From positions 3,596,001 to 3,660,000 of the forward strand of contig OW203762.1 of the NCBI GenBank assembly GCA_934045905.1: 64,000 nucleotides of DNA, read 5' to 3'. This document shows positions 35,705 through 46,200 of the stretch, piece by piece. A program made the translations under genes and the position numbers. The notes beneath the pieces were generated by a model that was given only the letters and a program-made list of their open reading frames with translations, was not told the origin of the DNA and did no database searches. The stretch is from Leuctra nigra (taxonomy: Eukaryota > Arthropoda > Insecta > Plecoptera > Leuctridae). Position 1 is the first letter of the stretch, and every line of letters starts with the position of its first letter.

Positions 35705-37180
35705 AAAAGTTTTTTTTTTTTTTTTTTTTTATTGCACACAATTATACACAATACAATAAATACACAAATCTACAAACTATCCCACATAGCCAAAAGGCTA
35801 GTCTGTGGGAGACAAAATAATGTAAATAAACAATAAGCATACAGAAACAATAAAAATGACCAAGTGCGTAAACAATAAAGTAACATCAGATTTAACAGCC
35901 TAGTAGAAATAAGGAAGTAATACATATTGAAACAATCCATATTCAAAAATTAGTCATCATTAGGTAACTGGATCAATACCCGTTCAACCAAAAACATTCC
36001 TAGTAAATAACCATATCTTAATTTCTTTTTTTATACAATTGTATGTATCGAAATTCCTTAAATTTTGAGGTAAACTATTAAAAATTGTGGGTACTTCATA
36101 ATTAAGCTGTCTTTGTCCATACTTATTAATACATTTAGGTATTCTAAATTTTCCTTGCGATTTAGCCCGTATTTGTACTTCACAGTCATATAGAATTTTG
36201 AACTCTGAGCTAAAATATTGTTTAAGAATTAATTTATATTCAAAAAGATCCGAAATATCTAATAATTGTAAATACGAAAAATACATACTCTTCGATAAAT
36301 TTTTATTCTGTATAGTAGCTGGAGATAATAATAATTTTCAAAATCTTACACTGCAACTGATATATTTTATTCAGGTGCACAGCAGATGCATTTCCCCATG
36401 CTAAAATTCCGTAAGCTAAAATAGCCTCGACCAACGCTGAATATAGTAACTTCATGAGACTCATCGGTAAAAAAGAACATAAATTATAAAAATTATAGCT
36501 GCATAAGCGCAATCTGCTACATAAATTATTAATGTGATCACTCCAAGAGAAATGCCTGTCAATAATTAAGCCTAGATACACATGTGAATTCACTACCTGA
36601 ATTTTGGTTGAACACGTATTACACATCCCATTACCCAATGAATGCAAACACTGTACACTGTGGCATAAAATATCTACTGTTAAATTCTTATTAATGTTAT
36701 AAGGAGAACAGATATGAATAATTTTGGTTTTATCAGCATTAATTACTAATCCATTATCATGTGTCCAACGTAGCAAAGTATTAAAATTATTTTGAAGTTC
36801 TATCTGTGCTTCATCTAAATTCCTATTTGCGGCTAATATTACAGTATCATCAGCATACATGTACACTTTACCTTTATGAAATAAATTGAAAACATGGTTA
36901 ACATAAATAATATACAATAAGGGACCCAAATTTAAACCCTACGGCACTCCGCTGAATAATTCTCTTGAGCAACTACATACATTTGAAATTTTTACTATGA
37001 TTTTACGAGATTGTAAATAACTGCGAAACCAATTTAACAAAGAGCCACCAATAACGAATCTATGAGTATACTGTAGTTAATAGTATCAAAAGCTTTTGAA
37101 AAATCTATAAAAAATGCAATTATGTGAAAATTTCATTGAGTTTTGAATTAATGTTTTGAGTTTTTTAGTTTTGAGTTATT
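35705..37180 (-). mobile_element. 5'-truncated non-LTR retrotransposon (LINE)
   Basis: Minus strand. A poly-T run at 35709-35731 is the poly-A tail of the inserted RNA. The coding part covers the RT palm and C-terminal region. It interrupts the right arm of the foldback element. The exact 5' junction is uncertain (37135-37180). Confidence 0.8.
35984..37130 (-). pseudogene. LINE reverse transcriptase fragment
   Basis: Reads FFIDFSKAFDTINYSILI (about 37110-37050), then NWF.SYL, SGVP (about 36945), GPLLYIIYVNH, and the catalytic MYADDTVILA at 36857. The later text includes VYLGLIIDRHFSW and ILAYGILAWG, typical of the jockey/CR1-type RT thumb. A TAG replaces the Gln of GVPQG, and a frame break separates 36303 from the C-terminal frame 35984-36286. 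It is non-functional. Confidence 0.85.
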
Positions 37181-37512
37181 ATCTTTATTAGGGATGAAGA
37201 TATCACATTTGTCCTGGGACACTTCAGAAATGGGATTTTGACCACTTTTTGAACCCTTTTGACCTCTGTTACAATTTTACAATGGTGATATATATTTTTA
37301 TTAATTGTACTAAACATAAGCTTTAATTTGATATGCTACTTGACTTGGTTGATATAATTTGATTGTTTGATATTGACAACAATGACTTTTTGACAAATTT
37401 GGCATTTTGACCCACCCACCCTTATCAAATTTCGGAGAACTTTTGATATGTGATAGAGGGAATTTTTATAAATCGATTAACATCAAAAAACCCTCTGGTG
37501 CAATTTGTGGTG

Positions 37513-37978
37513 GGTTAGGCCCCTTTTGCAGCTTAGACTCTGGACTACAAGTTGAGGTATGTTCTTCCTCCCCCCTGATAACAGTGGTGGTCATGGGGGA
37601 GGTGGACCAAATGTAAAATATACTGTAAGGTCGATCCAGCTCTGGTGGTACTGTTTCCTTTATTTCGCGCCCATTGGCTAATTCACTTGAGGCGCCCCAC
37701 ACTCATAAATGCGGCCCTGGTTGGGGGGGGGGGGGGGGGGGTACTTTGTTTGCAGAAGTCATATAATGTAACTTGTTACGGTCAGAAAGGTAATTTCTGT
37801 ACAAAAAAAAATACAAAATAAGCTTTACAACAGTTTCTACTCTATCAATATCTACGATAAGAGAGTGATTGCCCAATGGGTACATACTATACAGGCGATT
37901 CTCTCTGATTCATGATGAGTGTCAATAACTTCTGGTCAGAGCAGAATCTGGATTTTCATATTGATTTAATTGTTCTAG
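37513..37978. other. End of transposase intron 2 with a poly-G run
   Basis: No gene. A run of about 19 G lies at 37723-37741. The exon 3 acceptor is TTTAATTGTTCTAG. Confidence 0.5.
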
Positions 37979-38287
37979 GACAACAGCCCTATTCATCACG
38001 CCCGGGTTGTTCGGGATTGGTTCGCGGCCCAGAACGATGTGGAGTTAATGGACTGGGTACCGAAGGGCCCAGACATGAATCCTATAGAGAATGTCTGGGC
38101 CGAGGTCGTGAGGACCATGCGAGGCGTATGGGTACAGCCAGCCAACCCCGACGAGCTCTGGGACGCCGTTGAGACGGCCTGGCTGGATGTGACTGAGGGT
38201 CCACGCTACATGAGGACCCTGATCGACTCCATGCCGAGGCGTCTCGACGCCGTCCTGGAGAACGACGGATTTTGGTCGGGATATTGA

Positions 38288-39060
38288 CCATTCAGAAGCA
38301 TTTTTTGAAGTTTATGTATTTTAATTTTAGTATAGTTTTTTAAACAAAGAAATTAATTATTATTTCAATATTGATAAAATTTCAATAGGGACATCCGTAT
38401 AAATATTATGCCGATACATTTGAAAATATCTAAAAAGAATAATGGTGTTGAACATATTATACCTATATGCCCGAGAAGTGTTCATTGTTCATTAGTTAAT
38501 CTAAATAAAAATACTAATGTCATGGAACATCGTGTGAGGAAGTCAGAAAGTATGACACGTGTGACGATAATCAAAACTGTTTTTCACATCCAAGTCCTCA
38601 ACAATGTGAATAATTGACTAATTTGGACGGTGAATATTTTGAATATAGTAAATATAACAAACTGTGATATCAATGAAAATGTTCCTGTTTTAAAATTTAA
38701 AAAATCTGTGATCAACTTCGTAAATCAATTCCTTGATAACTAAGTTTGTCCAACAACAAAATAATGCCATTTCTGTGTTCAGACCATGTGTTTCCATGTA
38801 AAATAACTAATAGTCTGAAATCAAATTGACAAAAGACTTCCCTGTTAGATTCGAGTAACAAATGTGTCAATAATTAATTGACATGGTAATTGTATTATTC
38901 ACAAATGTAAGAATTGACAGTAAACGTTATAATAAATGTTTAAAACATCAAACAAATGTTGAATTTCTAACCGAGATCCCTTAATAAACATGTCTAGTCA
39001 GATTCTTGTTCTCTGCACATGTTTGTTCGTTTCAATTATAACTAGCTATAACTGGTCTGT
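38288..39060. other. 3' region of the transposase gene, no recognised feature
   Basis: AT-rich DNA between the TGA and the right TIR. Possible AATAAA signals at 38932 and 38983, unproven. Confidence 0.4.
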
Positions 39061-39965
39061 GCTATGGTATTTCTCTCAACTGTTTGGACTTGATCATGAA
39101 TTGAATTATGTAAAGTATATTTTGTAAACTGACGCTGAAAATAACAAGTAAATTTCTGTGTCCTTTAAAATAGAAACCAAGTTGACTAATAGTTGTCTGA
39201 AATTGTAATGAGTATGTTGTAAACAATTTTATTGATTATCACATTAGTGTTTTCAGTTATAAATTCTTTAATTTTGGAAATAAAAGTGCAAACTATATAC
39301 ATTTTCTGTTGCTCTGAAGATATTATGCCATCATCTTTCATCGGAAAGTGCATAATACAAATTTGTGGATATTGTTTTGTATTTGCATGTGACATAACAT
39401 TTCAATCTTGGCTATTTCACATGATTTTTGTGTTAGCTGATAAGACAGTTTGCTGGCGTTGTAAAGAATTTAATTTAATATAATGTTCTAGTAGAAAGCT
39501 TCATTACATCAATGATTTAAATATGATTTTTTTGAATAGCTAATAAATGTTACTTTTAGAAATACTACATACGAACATTTTGGAAATAGCAGTGAAATTC
39601 AATCACGGTAAACCACGGCCAGGACAGTTCGAGCATTGAATCGATCGAGGATCTTCTGCAGGTAGCAGTTATTGACATCGTTATCTATTTTAGTTCACCT
39701 CACCCCACTCCACCGAGAAAACAACTCGGCAGAATCCACCCCAGTTATTACCAAGTGCAAGCGAGACACGACTACTAGTGAGTGAGAGGCCCGACAACCG
39801 CTTGTCCATCTTTCTTCTCACTCGCACAACAACCTCTCGTCAATCTTTCTTCTCACTCGTACAGCAACTATCGCGCTCTCTCACTCTACAGGGTACCTAT
39901 TAAAATTGTTTACGGTAAAAGGACTTAGCCGCAAAACGGAGTACCATTTATTATTTGGGGGAGTG
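39061..39965 (-). repeat. Right TIR of the 11.76 kb element
   Basis: Reverse complement of 28209-29112, ending GGGGGAGTG before the TA. The few differences seen include CTCTGAAGAT versus CTCTGTAGAT. Confidence 0.9.
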
Positions 39966-40009
39966 TACATAATTAACTTACATTGTAATATAGACAATAC
40001 AATTTATAA

Positions 40010-41370
40010 ATTCAAGGTTGCAGTGTTCTCGACCGCCATTTCTGAAACCGGAAGTGACGTCATATATCTAAAACGCCTGTACCGATTGCAACTGAACTAG
40101 CTCCTGCGTATTCATTCTACTATTTATTTGAAAAATCAATTGTGAAAATGAATAAACAAATTAACGGTACCGGAAATGGCGGCAGGAACCACTAAATGAA
40201 ACCGGAAGTGACGTCATATATTACAAACGGCATGACCGATTTTACGGAAATATAGGGATTATGAATTCAGATGGTCGTTCATGAAGTATCAACTAGATAA
40301 AACTGGATTGTATTCTTATTACCTATACCGGAAATGACGTCATAAATATGATGATTGATGAATTACGTCATAAATATGTTAAATGACATTAAATCACCAC
40401 TTTATACTTTTAAATAGATATTAGTAAACGTACATTGTGAATAATTATAAATTCAAGGTTGCAGTGTTCTCGGCCGCCATTTTTAAAACCGGAAGTGACG
40501 TCATGTATCAAAAACGGCTGTACTGATTGCAACCAAATTTGGGAAATGTGTAGGTCTAATAATTATGAATTAAAGACGACATTATTTTCGGCCGCCATTG
40601 TTAAAACCGGAAGCGACGTCATATATCGAAAACGGCTGTACCGATTGGAACTAAATTATGTAAATATGTAGGACATAAGAATATTGATTATGAATTTAAG
40701 ACGACATTATTTTCGGCCGCCATTGTTAAAACCGGAAGTGACGTCATATACCGAAAACGGCTGAACCAATTGCAACCAAATTTTAGAAATGTGTAGGACT
40801 AATAATTATGAATTAAAGACGACATTATTTTCGGCCGCCATTGTTAAAACCGGAAGTGACGTCATTTATCGAAAACGTCTGTACCGATTGCAACCAAATT
40901 ATGCAATTATGTAGGACTTATTATTATGAAATCAAGACGACATTATTTTCGACCGCCATTTCAAAACCGGAAGTGACGTCATATATAGAAAACGGCTGTA
41001 CCAATTGCAAATAAATTTTGGAAATGTGTAGGACTAATAATTATGAATTAAAGACGACATTATTTTCGGCCGCCATTGTTAAAACATGAATTTACGTCAT
41101 ATATCGAAAACGGCTGTACCGATTGCAACCAAATTTTGGAAATATGTAGTCACTAATAATTATGAATTCAAGAAGACATTATATTCGGCCGCCATTTCAA
41201 AACCGGAAGTGACGTTATATATCGAAAACGGCTGTACCGATTGTTATCAAATTATGTAATTTTGTAGGACTTCTAATTATGAATTCAAGAAGACATTATT
41301 TTCGGTCGCTATTTCAAAACCGGAAGTGACGTCAAATATCGAAAACGGCTGGACCGATTGTAACGAAACC
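40010..41370 (+). repeat. Tandem CRE/ETS/GCCAT repeat in Helentron-like copy B
   Basis: About nine diverged units of 115-125 bp. A typical unit has TTCGGCCGCCATT, a few A, CCGGAAGTGACGTCATATAT, CGAAAACGGCTGTACCGATT and TGTAGGACTAATAATTATGA. CCGGAAGT is an ETS consensus, TGACGTCA is the CRE/ATF palindrome, and GCCGCCAT matches the YY1/Pho core. Spacing between the three is nearly constant. Whether any factor binds is inference. Confidence 0.85.
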
Positions 41371-41527
41371 TAAGCTATTTTTTTTTGATAATCATTTTAA
41401 TCTTTTACCAAACGCAACTTTTCTTAGTACCTATCCAAATCGGTTGAGGCGTATTTTTTTAAAGAAATTAGTCCTTGCTCGGACATGTGCTACAAGCTGT
41501 ATGAATAAACTAACAAAAGAAGTGATA

Positions 41528-42610
41528 TCCCAGAAAAAAACACTCCGTGTAAAAACGGCAGCCAAGTCTCTTTACTTCAAAAAAATTCAACACTGAAAAG
41601 GAGTGATATCAAAAAAGGAGCCAAGTCAATGACATTTCCAAATATTAAATCGTATTTTTGAAATAAAAGAATAAACACCGAGAAATACTTTACAAAAGGA
41701 CTTGGCGCATCGTTTTTTTAAAGACATTTTTCTATTCATAAGCATATGCCATTTATAAACAACCGTCATTAAGAATTTTTAGAATAATAGGGAAACATCT
41801 TTCAATTACTTATTACACATACCTACTGTAAAATATTTTCTATTTGAATATATACGCGATGAAACTGTTGCCTATGTTTTCTATAAATACACAATAGTTA
41901 TCTTCGTAATATTGTTTCGTGGCAACATATTAATAAGGTAAGTCTAATGCGTTAATCCTTCTCATCATGAAATAAATTTCTACTGCATTTTATAGCAATA
42001 CATTTCACAAAGTACACAGTGAAGTCACATTGTATTTCTATTAAAAAAAATAACTTTATACACTTGACACTTCAAAAATATATAATAGTGTTCCATAGAT
42101 AGTAAGTAATTATTTGACAACGTTTCATGATTTCCTTCAGTCAAGATCAAATTATGAAATGATTCCCTTCTAATATCACCATATTAACAGTAAATTCTGC
42201 AAGAATATGTATGAGCCCACTTCCAATTGTTATTTAATTCTTCCATCCTTATATTACTTATCTATTGCAGCATGAAATCTTTCTTCTATCGCCATTGACA
42301 AAACTATAAAATAGCCATTATTAAAAGTAGCTTGATTAATAAATTCTGGCTCTAATAGAAAGAGGCAAATGTACCTATTTGTAAATTTCTTTCTACTTTT
42401 AGGATAGAATGATGTCTTTAAAAAACGATGCGCTAAGTCCTTTTGTAAAGTATTTCTCGGTGTTTATTCTTTTATTTCAAAAATACGATTAAATATTTGG
42501 AAATGTCATTGACTTGGCTCCTTTTTTGATATCACTCCTTTTCAGTGTTGAATGTTTTTGAAGTAAAGAGACTTGGCTGCCGTTTTTACACGGATTGTTT
42601 TTTTCTGGGA
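41528..42610. repeat. 1.08 kb foldback module at the right end of copy B
   Basis: TIRs TCCCAGAAAAAAACACTCCG and near complement, with TA on both sides (41526-41527, 42611-42612). It is homologous to 48098-49184. Because it occupies the same place in copies B and C, it may be the element's own terminal inverted repeat and not a separate MITE. Confidence 0.7.
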
Positions 42611-42665
42611 TATAAACTACTTGCAAGATGTACTTACATAAATAATAAAATAATAATAACCATAA
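42611..42665 (+). mobile_element. LINE 3'-end fragment, right part
   Basis: TATAAACTACTTGCAAGATG plus an AAT-rich tail. This is the continuation of the LINE tail that stops at 27571 and matches the intact junction at 46121. Confidence 0.6.
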
Positions 42666-42850
42666 AAAAATATATAAAAAATATAAAAATTCAGCACTAA
42701 AAAGTAGTGATATTAAAAAATGGGCTAAGTCAAAACTTAATGTTAAAAACCAAAATATACTTGGCGCATTGTGCATACACCTAGATAGTTTAGACGTATA
42801 GGCCAGATGTGAAATATACATAAAATCTACCTACTTGTATACATATAATA

Positions 42851-44440
42851 TCCCCATAAAAAACACATCGTGTAAAAATACCAGCCGAGTCTTTTCAACT
42901 TTAAAAAAATATATGAAATCTATAAATTCTGCACTGAAAAGTAGTGATATCAAAAAATGAGCCAAGTCAAAACTTTATTTGAAAATCAAAAAATACTTTG
43001 GTATCGTGTATATAAATATACATCAAATATACATATACATATAGTATACCTATAATGCCCTAAAAACATGATGCGCCAAGTATTTTTTAAATTTCAAATA
43101 AAGTTTTGACTTGGCTCATTTTTTGATATCACTACTTTTCAGTGCCGAATTTTTAGATTTTAGATATATTTTTTAGTTGAAGAGACTTAGCTGGTATTTT
43201 TACACTAAGTGTTTTTTATGGGGATATCACTCCTTTTTTTAGTTTATTCTTATAACTTGTGACACAATATCGAAAGAACAATTACTAAATTCTTGAAAAA
43301 AATCACCCTTTACAATTTGGTTACCACTAATGAAAAACAGCGTATGGTCCTAAATATTTGCTTTAAATGATCTTACATAAGGAATAGCAAAGGTTTCATT
43401 CCTATCAGTCAACCCAGTTCTGAGATAATGCAACATTTCGGTTTGCAAAATGGCTGCTCAACTTACTGCACTGCCACATAGAATTTATATCTATAAACGA
43501 TGTATATCATTTTAAGCTTTCTGAATATGTATTTATCGTTAAGGAGGGGATTATAATAATCTATAAATTTGAATGACGTCATTTCCGGTCTCATTAATAG
43601 GAACATTTTAGTTTGACTGTTCCTATTCCATAGAGATGGCCTTCCGAATCGTTTGGCGCTAGTATCATTCCGATATGTCTACCAGTTTTCGAGATATGAC
43701 GTTACTTTCGGTTTCAAAATGGCGGTTGAAATCTCTTACCCCTTGAATTATTGCTTAAACATGATTACATTTTGTTATAAGCTGTCTCAAATAGTATATT
43801 TATTGCATCAAAATGTAAATTTGTGAGATTATTAAAATGTATGACGTCCTTTCCGGTTTTGGTGTAGGAAACTGTAAATATTACTGATGATAATACATAA
43901 AGTTGGCCGTTTTAATTGCTTAGCGCTGCTCTCGTTCAAATCCATTTAGCCGTTATTGAGATATGATGTCACTTCCGATTTCAAAATGGCGGCTTCCGGT
44001 TGGTTTTATAACAAGTCACATGAGACGGCAAAAGTACATACATTACTTAAGTATCAAAATAATCGTATCAACCGTTGTCGCCGAAATGCCAATCGATGTA
44101 TTTCAAATTTCATTACGTCAATTCCGGTTTCTTTAACATAATGTTTAGTCTTTTGCTACTGGTAATGCATATAGATGACCGTCTGAATCGTTTGGCGCAA
44201 ATTTCATTCTAATCGGTCAAGCGTTGACGAGATATGACGTCACTTCCGGTTTCAAAATGGCGGCACAAAAAAATCATGGGGGATTAGGACAAATCAGACG
44301 CCAAAAAAGCACACGTGGTAAAAATTTGAAATTAAATGGTTTAGCCGTTTAGGCTGTGGCCTGTTTACCGGATTTGAATTCCAGGAGACTATTACTCTGA
44401 TTACTGATTATTATGAAACCCGCCCTAAAACACGATTTTT
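42851..44440 (-). mobile_element. Helentron-like copy E (reverse, truncated)
   Basis: The foldback module 42851-43224 has TIR TCCCCATAAAAAACAC and TA on both sides. It is followed by reverse-oriented CRE/ETS units (TGACGTCATTTCCGG near 43573; TGACGTCACTTCCGG at 44225) and by the AGGCTGTGGCCTGTTTACCG block. The hairpin terminus is missing; the copy stops near 44440. Confidence 0.65.
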
Positions 44441-44469
44441 GCGAAGACGGACTGTGGGAAATATTCTTA

Positions 44470-44674
44470 AGGTCGATTCACACGGCCGTTTCAAACTTCC
44501 CAAGTTTGCCGAAGTTCCGAATCGCCGTTCCAAAAACTCCCGTGTGAACTATGAAAGTTTGGAACTCAATATTCGCAGTTCGAATCTTTTCATAGTTCAC
44601 ACAGGAGTTTTTGGAACGGCGATTCGGAACTTTGGCAAACTTGGGAAGTTTGAAACGGCCGTGTGAATCCACCT
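44470..44674. mobile_element. 205 bp Harbinger-type MITE with TTA duplication
   Basis: A near-perfect palindrome: AGGTCGATTCACACGGCCGT and complement, with about 83 bp arms. TTA flanks at 44467-44469 and 44675-44677. A TTA/TWA duplication is typical of PIF/Harbinger. The open frames on both strands are mirror images and not genes. Confidence 0.85.
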
Positions 44675-44686
44675 TTAGGCCGGGTA

Positions 44687-44760
44687 TAAAGAGACTAGAC
44701 ATATACTTCCCCCGCCCCACCACTTGGTGGGGCGGGGGAAGTGTAGGTCTAGTCTCTTTA
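44687..44760. mobile_element. 74 bp hairpin micro-MITE with 8 bp duplication GCCGGGTA
   Basis: The arms are TAAAGAGACTAGAC and GTCTAGTCTCTTTA. The centre is CTTCCCCCGCCCCACCA against its complement with a 3-base loop. GCCGGGTA is repeated exactly at 44679-44686 and 44761-44768. The 8 bp duplication suggests hAT. Confidence 0.8.
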
Positions 44761-44776
44761 GCCGGGTAGGACCAAC

Positions 44777-45743
44777 CAGTGGTGTGCCGTGACATTTGAA
44801 GTGAGGGAAGCAAATTGCCAGGAAAGATATTTGCCCAGACCCGGAGGGGGGTCTGGGGGGCTTGCCCCCCAGCTTAGCCCCGCAGGAAATTTTTTAAAAT
44901 TTGACTAATTTTAGATGGTTAAAAACGATTTTGAAAGTACTCTTTTGGAAGATTACTTGAATTTAAGAAATGGTCAAAGGAGGATTTTCAGACTAATTTT
45001 TTATATTTTAATCATTAGTTTTTTGAAGGCAAATACGAGGGCAAATACAGATATACAAAAACTTTGTAGAAATGCGTAAACTGAACTGAGAATCCGAAAC
45101 TGCAATATTTTGTAGATATTACAAGTTTAGACATTCAACCGCTCTTGAGCACTGTCACCGACCGACCACATGTTCGTTCCAATCGTGTCAACTCGGGAGT
45201 AGTTCGGCTGCGTTCGGACTGTGGATGCAACTCTCCGATTTGCTTCCCTTGGCTAGAATACGCCTGCAGAAATAGACGCATTTTACACAGAAATGCTTTG
45301 TGTTTAGACCGGCAAATAATGTTATTATCATGGCAAAATAAGTTTTTATTATTGACAATACTTTCAGGTGGCTGCAGATTAACATATTAGATTGTAGGCA
45401 AATCACCAAATGCATGCGTAACTCCCGTATATAGAGCGAGGGATTGGAAGCAATTCGAAAAGTGAATCCCTTGGAGCCGGCCGACTGCCGAGCCGAGGCA
45501 AGTGTATGCGTGCGCACGCGCCTTGCCCACCTCCCGTCTTAGAAACCGCGTTTACTTTGAAATCAGAGCGAAAGTGGTGACATTTGTGTTCGTAATAAGA
45601 ATTCTATAAGTAGTATTAAGTGATGAATATTTTTGTAAAAAGATTAAATTATTATACATATAATTATTATATTTTAATATTGTTGGAATGGAAAAGGAAG
45701 GGGAAGCAATGCTTCCCTTGCTTCCATTGAGTGCACGCCACTG
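44777..45743. mobile_element. 967 bp hAT-type element with duplication GGACCAAC
   Basis: The ends are CAGTGGTGTGC and GCACGCCACTG. GGACCAAC is duplicated exactly at 44769-44776 and 45744-45751. The interior holds a GC-rich block (about 45140-45550) without a recognised transposase. Confidence 0.88.
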
Positions 45744-46059
45744 GGACCAACTCTGGATTAAGTTAACTCTCGAGGGTTAACCAATGAATCAAGTTGGCAC
45801 GAATTCCATAGCCAATAAGATTCACTAATTTCCACTAATCATCGAGAGTTAACATAATCCAGAGTTGGTCCTACCCGGCCTTACTTGATGAGAACCATCC
45901 GAGATTGGAACCTGCTGGCATGAAATGGATGTGACAGAAGACATGAACAGTAAAGAGTTTAGAAAGAAAATAACTGGCATTGGATTGGAAACAGAGATAG
46001 GAGGAGGAGTATGAGTATGAGAAAGAAAATTTGGAAGAGTTAATTATAGTATTGTTATT

Positions 46060-46163
46060 TATAGTTTTAAGCTTATATATTATTGTTTTAAGTTGTATTT
46101 GTATTTCCTTGCCACCTGTTATAAACTACTTGCAAGATGTAAATAAATAATAATAATAATATA

Positions 46164-46200
<37 letters not shown>
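46060..46200 (+). mobile_element. LINE 3' end with (AAT)n tail
   Basis: TTTTAAGTTGTATTTGTATT, TCCTTGCCACCTGT, TATAAACTACTTGCAAGATG and then about 50 bp of AAT repeats (46143-46199). It is the uninterrupted version of the junctions at 27571 and 42611. The sequence from 45890 may be the end of the LINE frame. Confidence 0.65.

Larger units (their letters stand above)
33957..37512. mobile_element. Foldback element with about 1 kb arms, split by a LINE
   Basis: The left arm (about 33957-34944) is the reverse complement of 35003-35704 plus about 37180-37512. Shared landmarks are GGTTTTTTGATGTTAATCGA at the outer end and TCGAGTAGCATATCAAAT inside. Within each arm related blocks recur (for example the ATATCAACCTAGTCGAGTAG block at 34114 and 34581), so each arm is itself a diverged tandem repeat. 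No protein is encoded by the foldback. Confidence 0.75.
31719..38287 (+). pseudogene. Three-exon Tc1-like (DD35E) transposase, disabled by a lesion in exon 2
   Basis: Exons are 31719-31879, 32013-32536 and 37979-38287; both introns are GT-AG. Exon 1 encodes a helix-turn-helix (IESGGMLPRQAGEQYGVPKM) and ends phase 2. Exon 2 holds the second DNA-binding half (INRLRDAGL), EDWSRVVF, and GRFSVCAWGWMS. Exon 3 opens with the catalytic Asp of QQ|DNSPIH (37979) and has the Glu of NPIEN at 38087, 35 residues apart. Between RVVF (32283) and NDGPVLVY (32291) the frame shifts and the expected SDE-type motif with the first catalytic Asp is missing. The copy should be catalytically dead. Introns are unusual for Tc1-family genes. 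Intron 2 is 5.4 kb because of nested insertions. Confidence 0.8.
28209..39965 (+). mobile_element. 11.76 kb Tc1/mariner-type element with 904 bp TIRs and TA duplication
   Basis: The termini are CACTCCCCCAAATAATAAA and complement, flanked by TA at 28207-28208 and 39966-39967. The inverted repeats (28209-29112 and 39061-39965) are nearly identical. The interior encodes a spliced Tc1-like transposase (31719-38287) in the plus direction. TA duplication and transposase type agree. The size is far above that of usual Tc1/mariner elements (about 1-5 kb). About 4.2 kb is explained by younger insertions in the second transposase intron. It sits in Helentron-like copy B, whose two halves align with copy C across the TA. 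A 211 bp MITE at 50028 has the same termini. Confidence 0.85.
27572..42610 (+). mobile_element. Helentron-like element B, interrupted by an 11.76 kb insertion
   Basis: The left terminus is CTAG plus the 18 bp hairpin GTGGAGCGGTCGCTCCAC. The right terminus is the foldback module ending TTTTTTTCTGGGA. Joining the outer flanks (CCACCTGT and TATAAACT) gives exactly the uninterrupted sequence at 46114-46128. The insertion therefore went between T and T without duplication, which is the known Helentron habit. About 3.3 kb remains after removing 28209-39965. The interior has CRE/ETS repeats. No Rep/helicase is seen, so it is non-autonomous. Foldback elements are the alternative class. Confidence 0.6.
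44678..45880. mobile_element. Second Harbinger-type MITE, split by two insertions
   Basis: The TIRs are GGCCGGGTAGGACCAAC (interrupted on the left) and GTTGGTCCTACCCGGCC. TTA flanks at 44675-44677, shared with the preceding MITE, and 45881-45883. Without the insertions it is about 145 bp, a foldback around TTAACTCTCGA. Confidence 0.8.

Noticed and set aside
44439..44813. Paired frames of 75 and 111 codons on opposite strands
   Set aside because: They read the two arms of a 205 bp palindromic MITE and give the same peptide.
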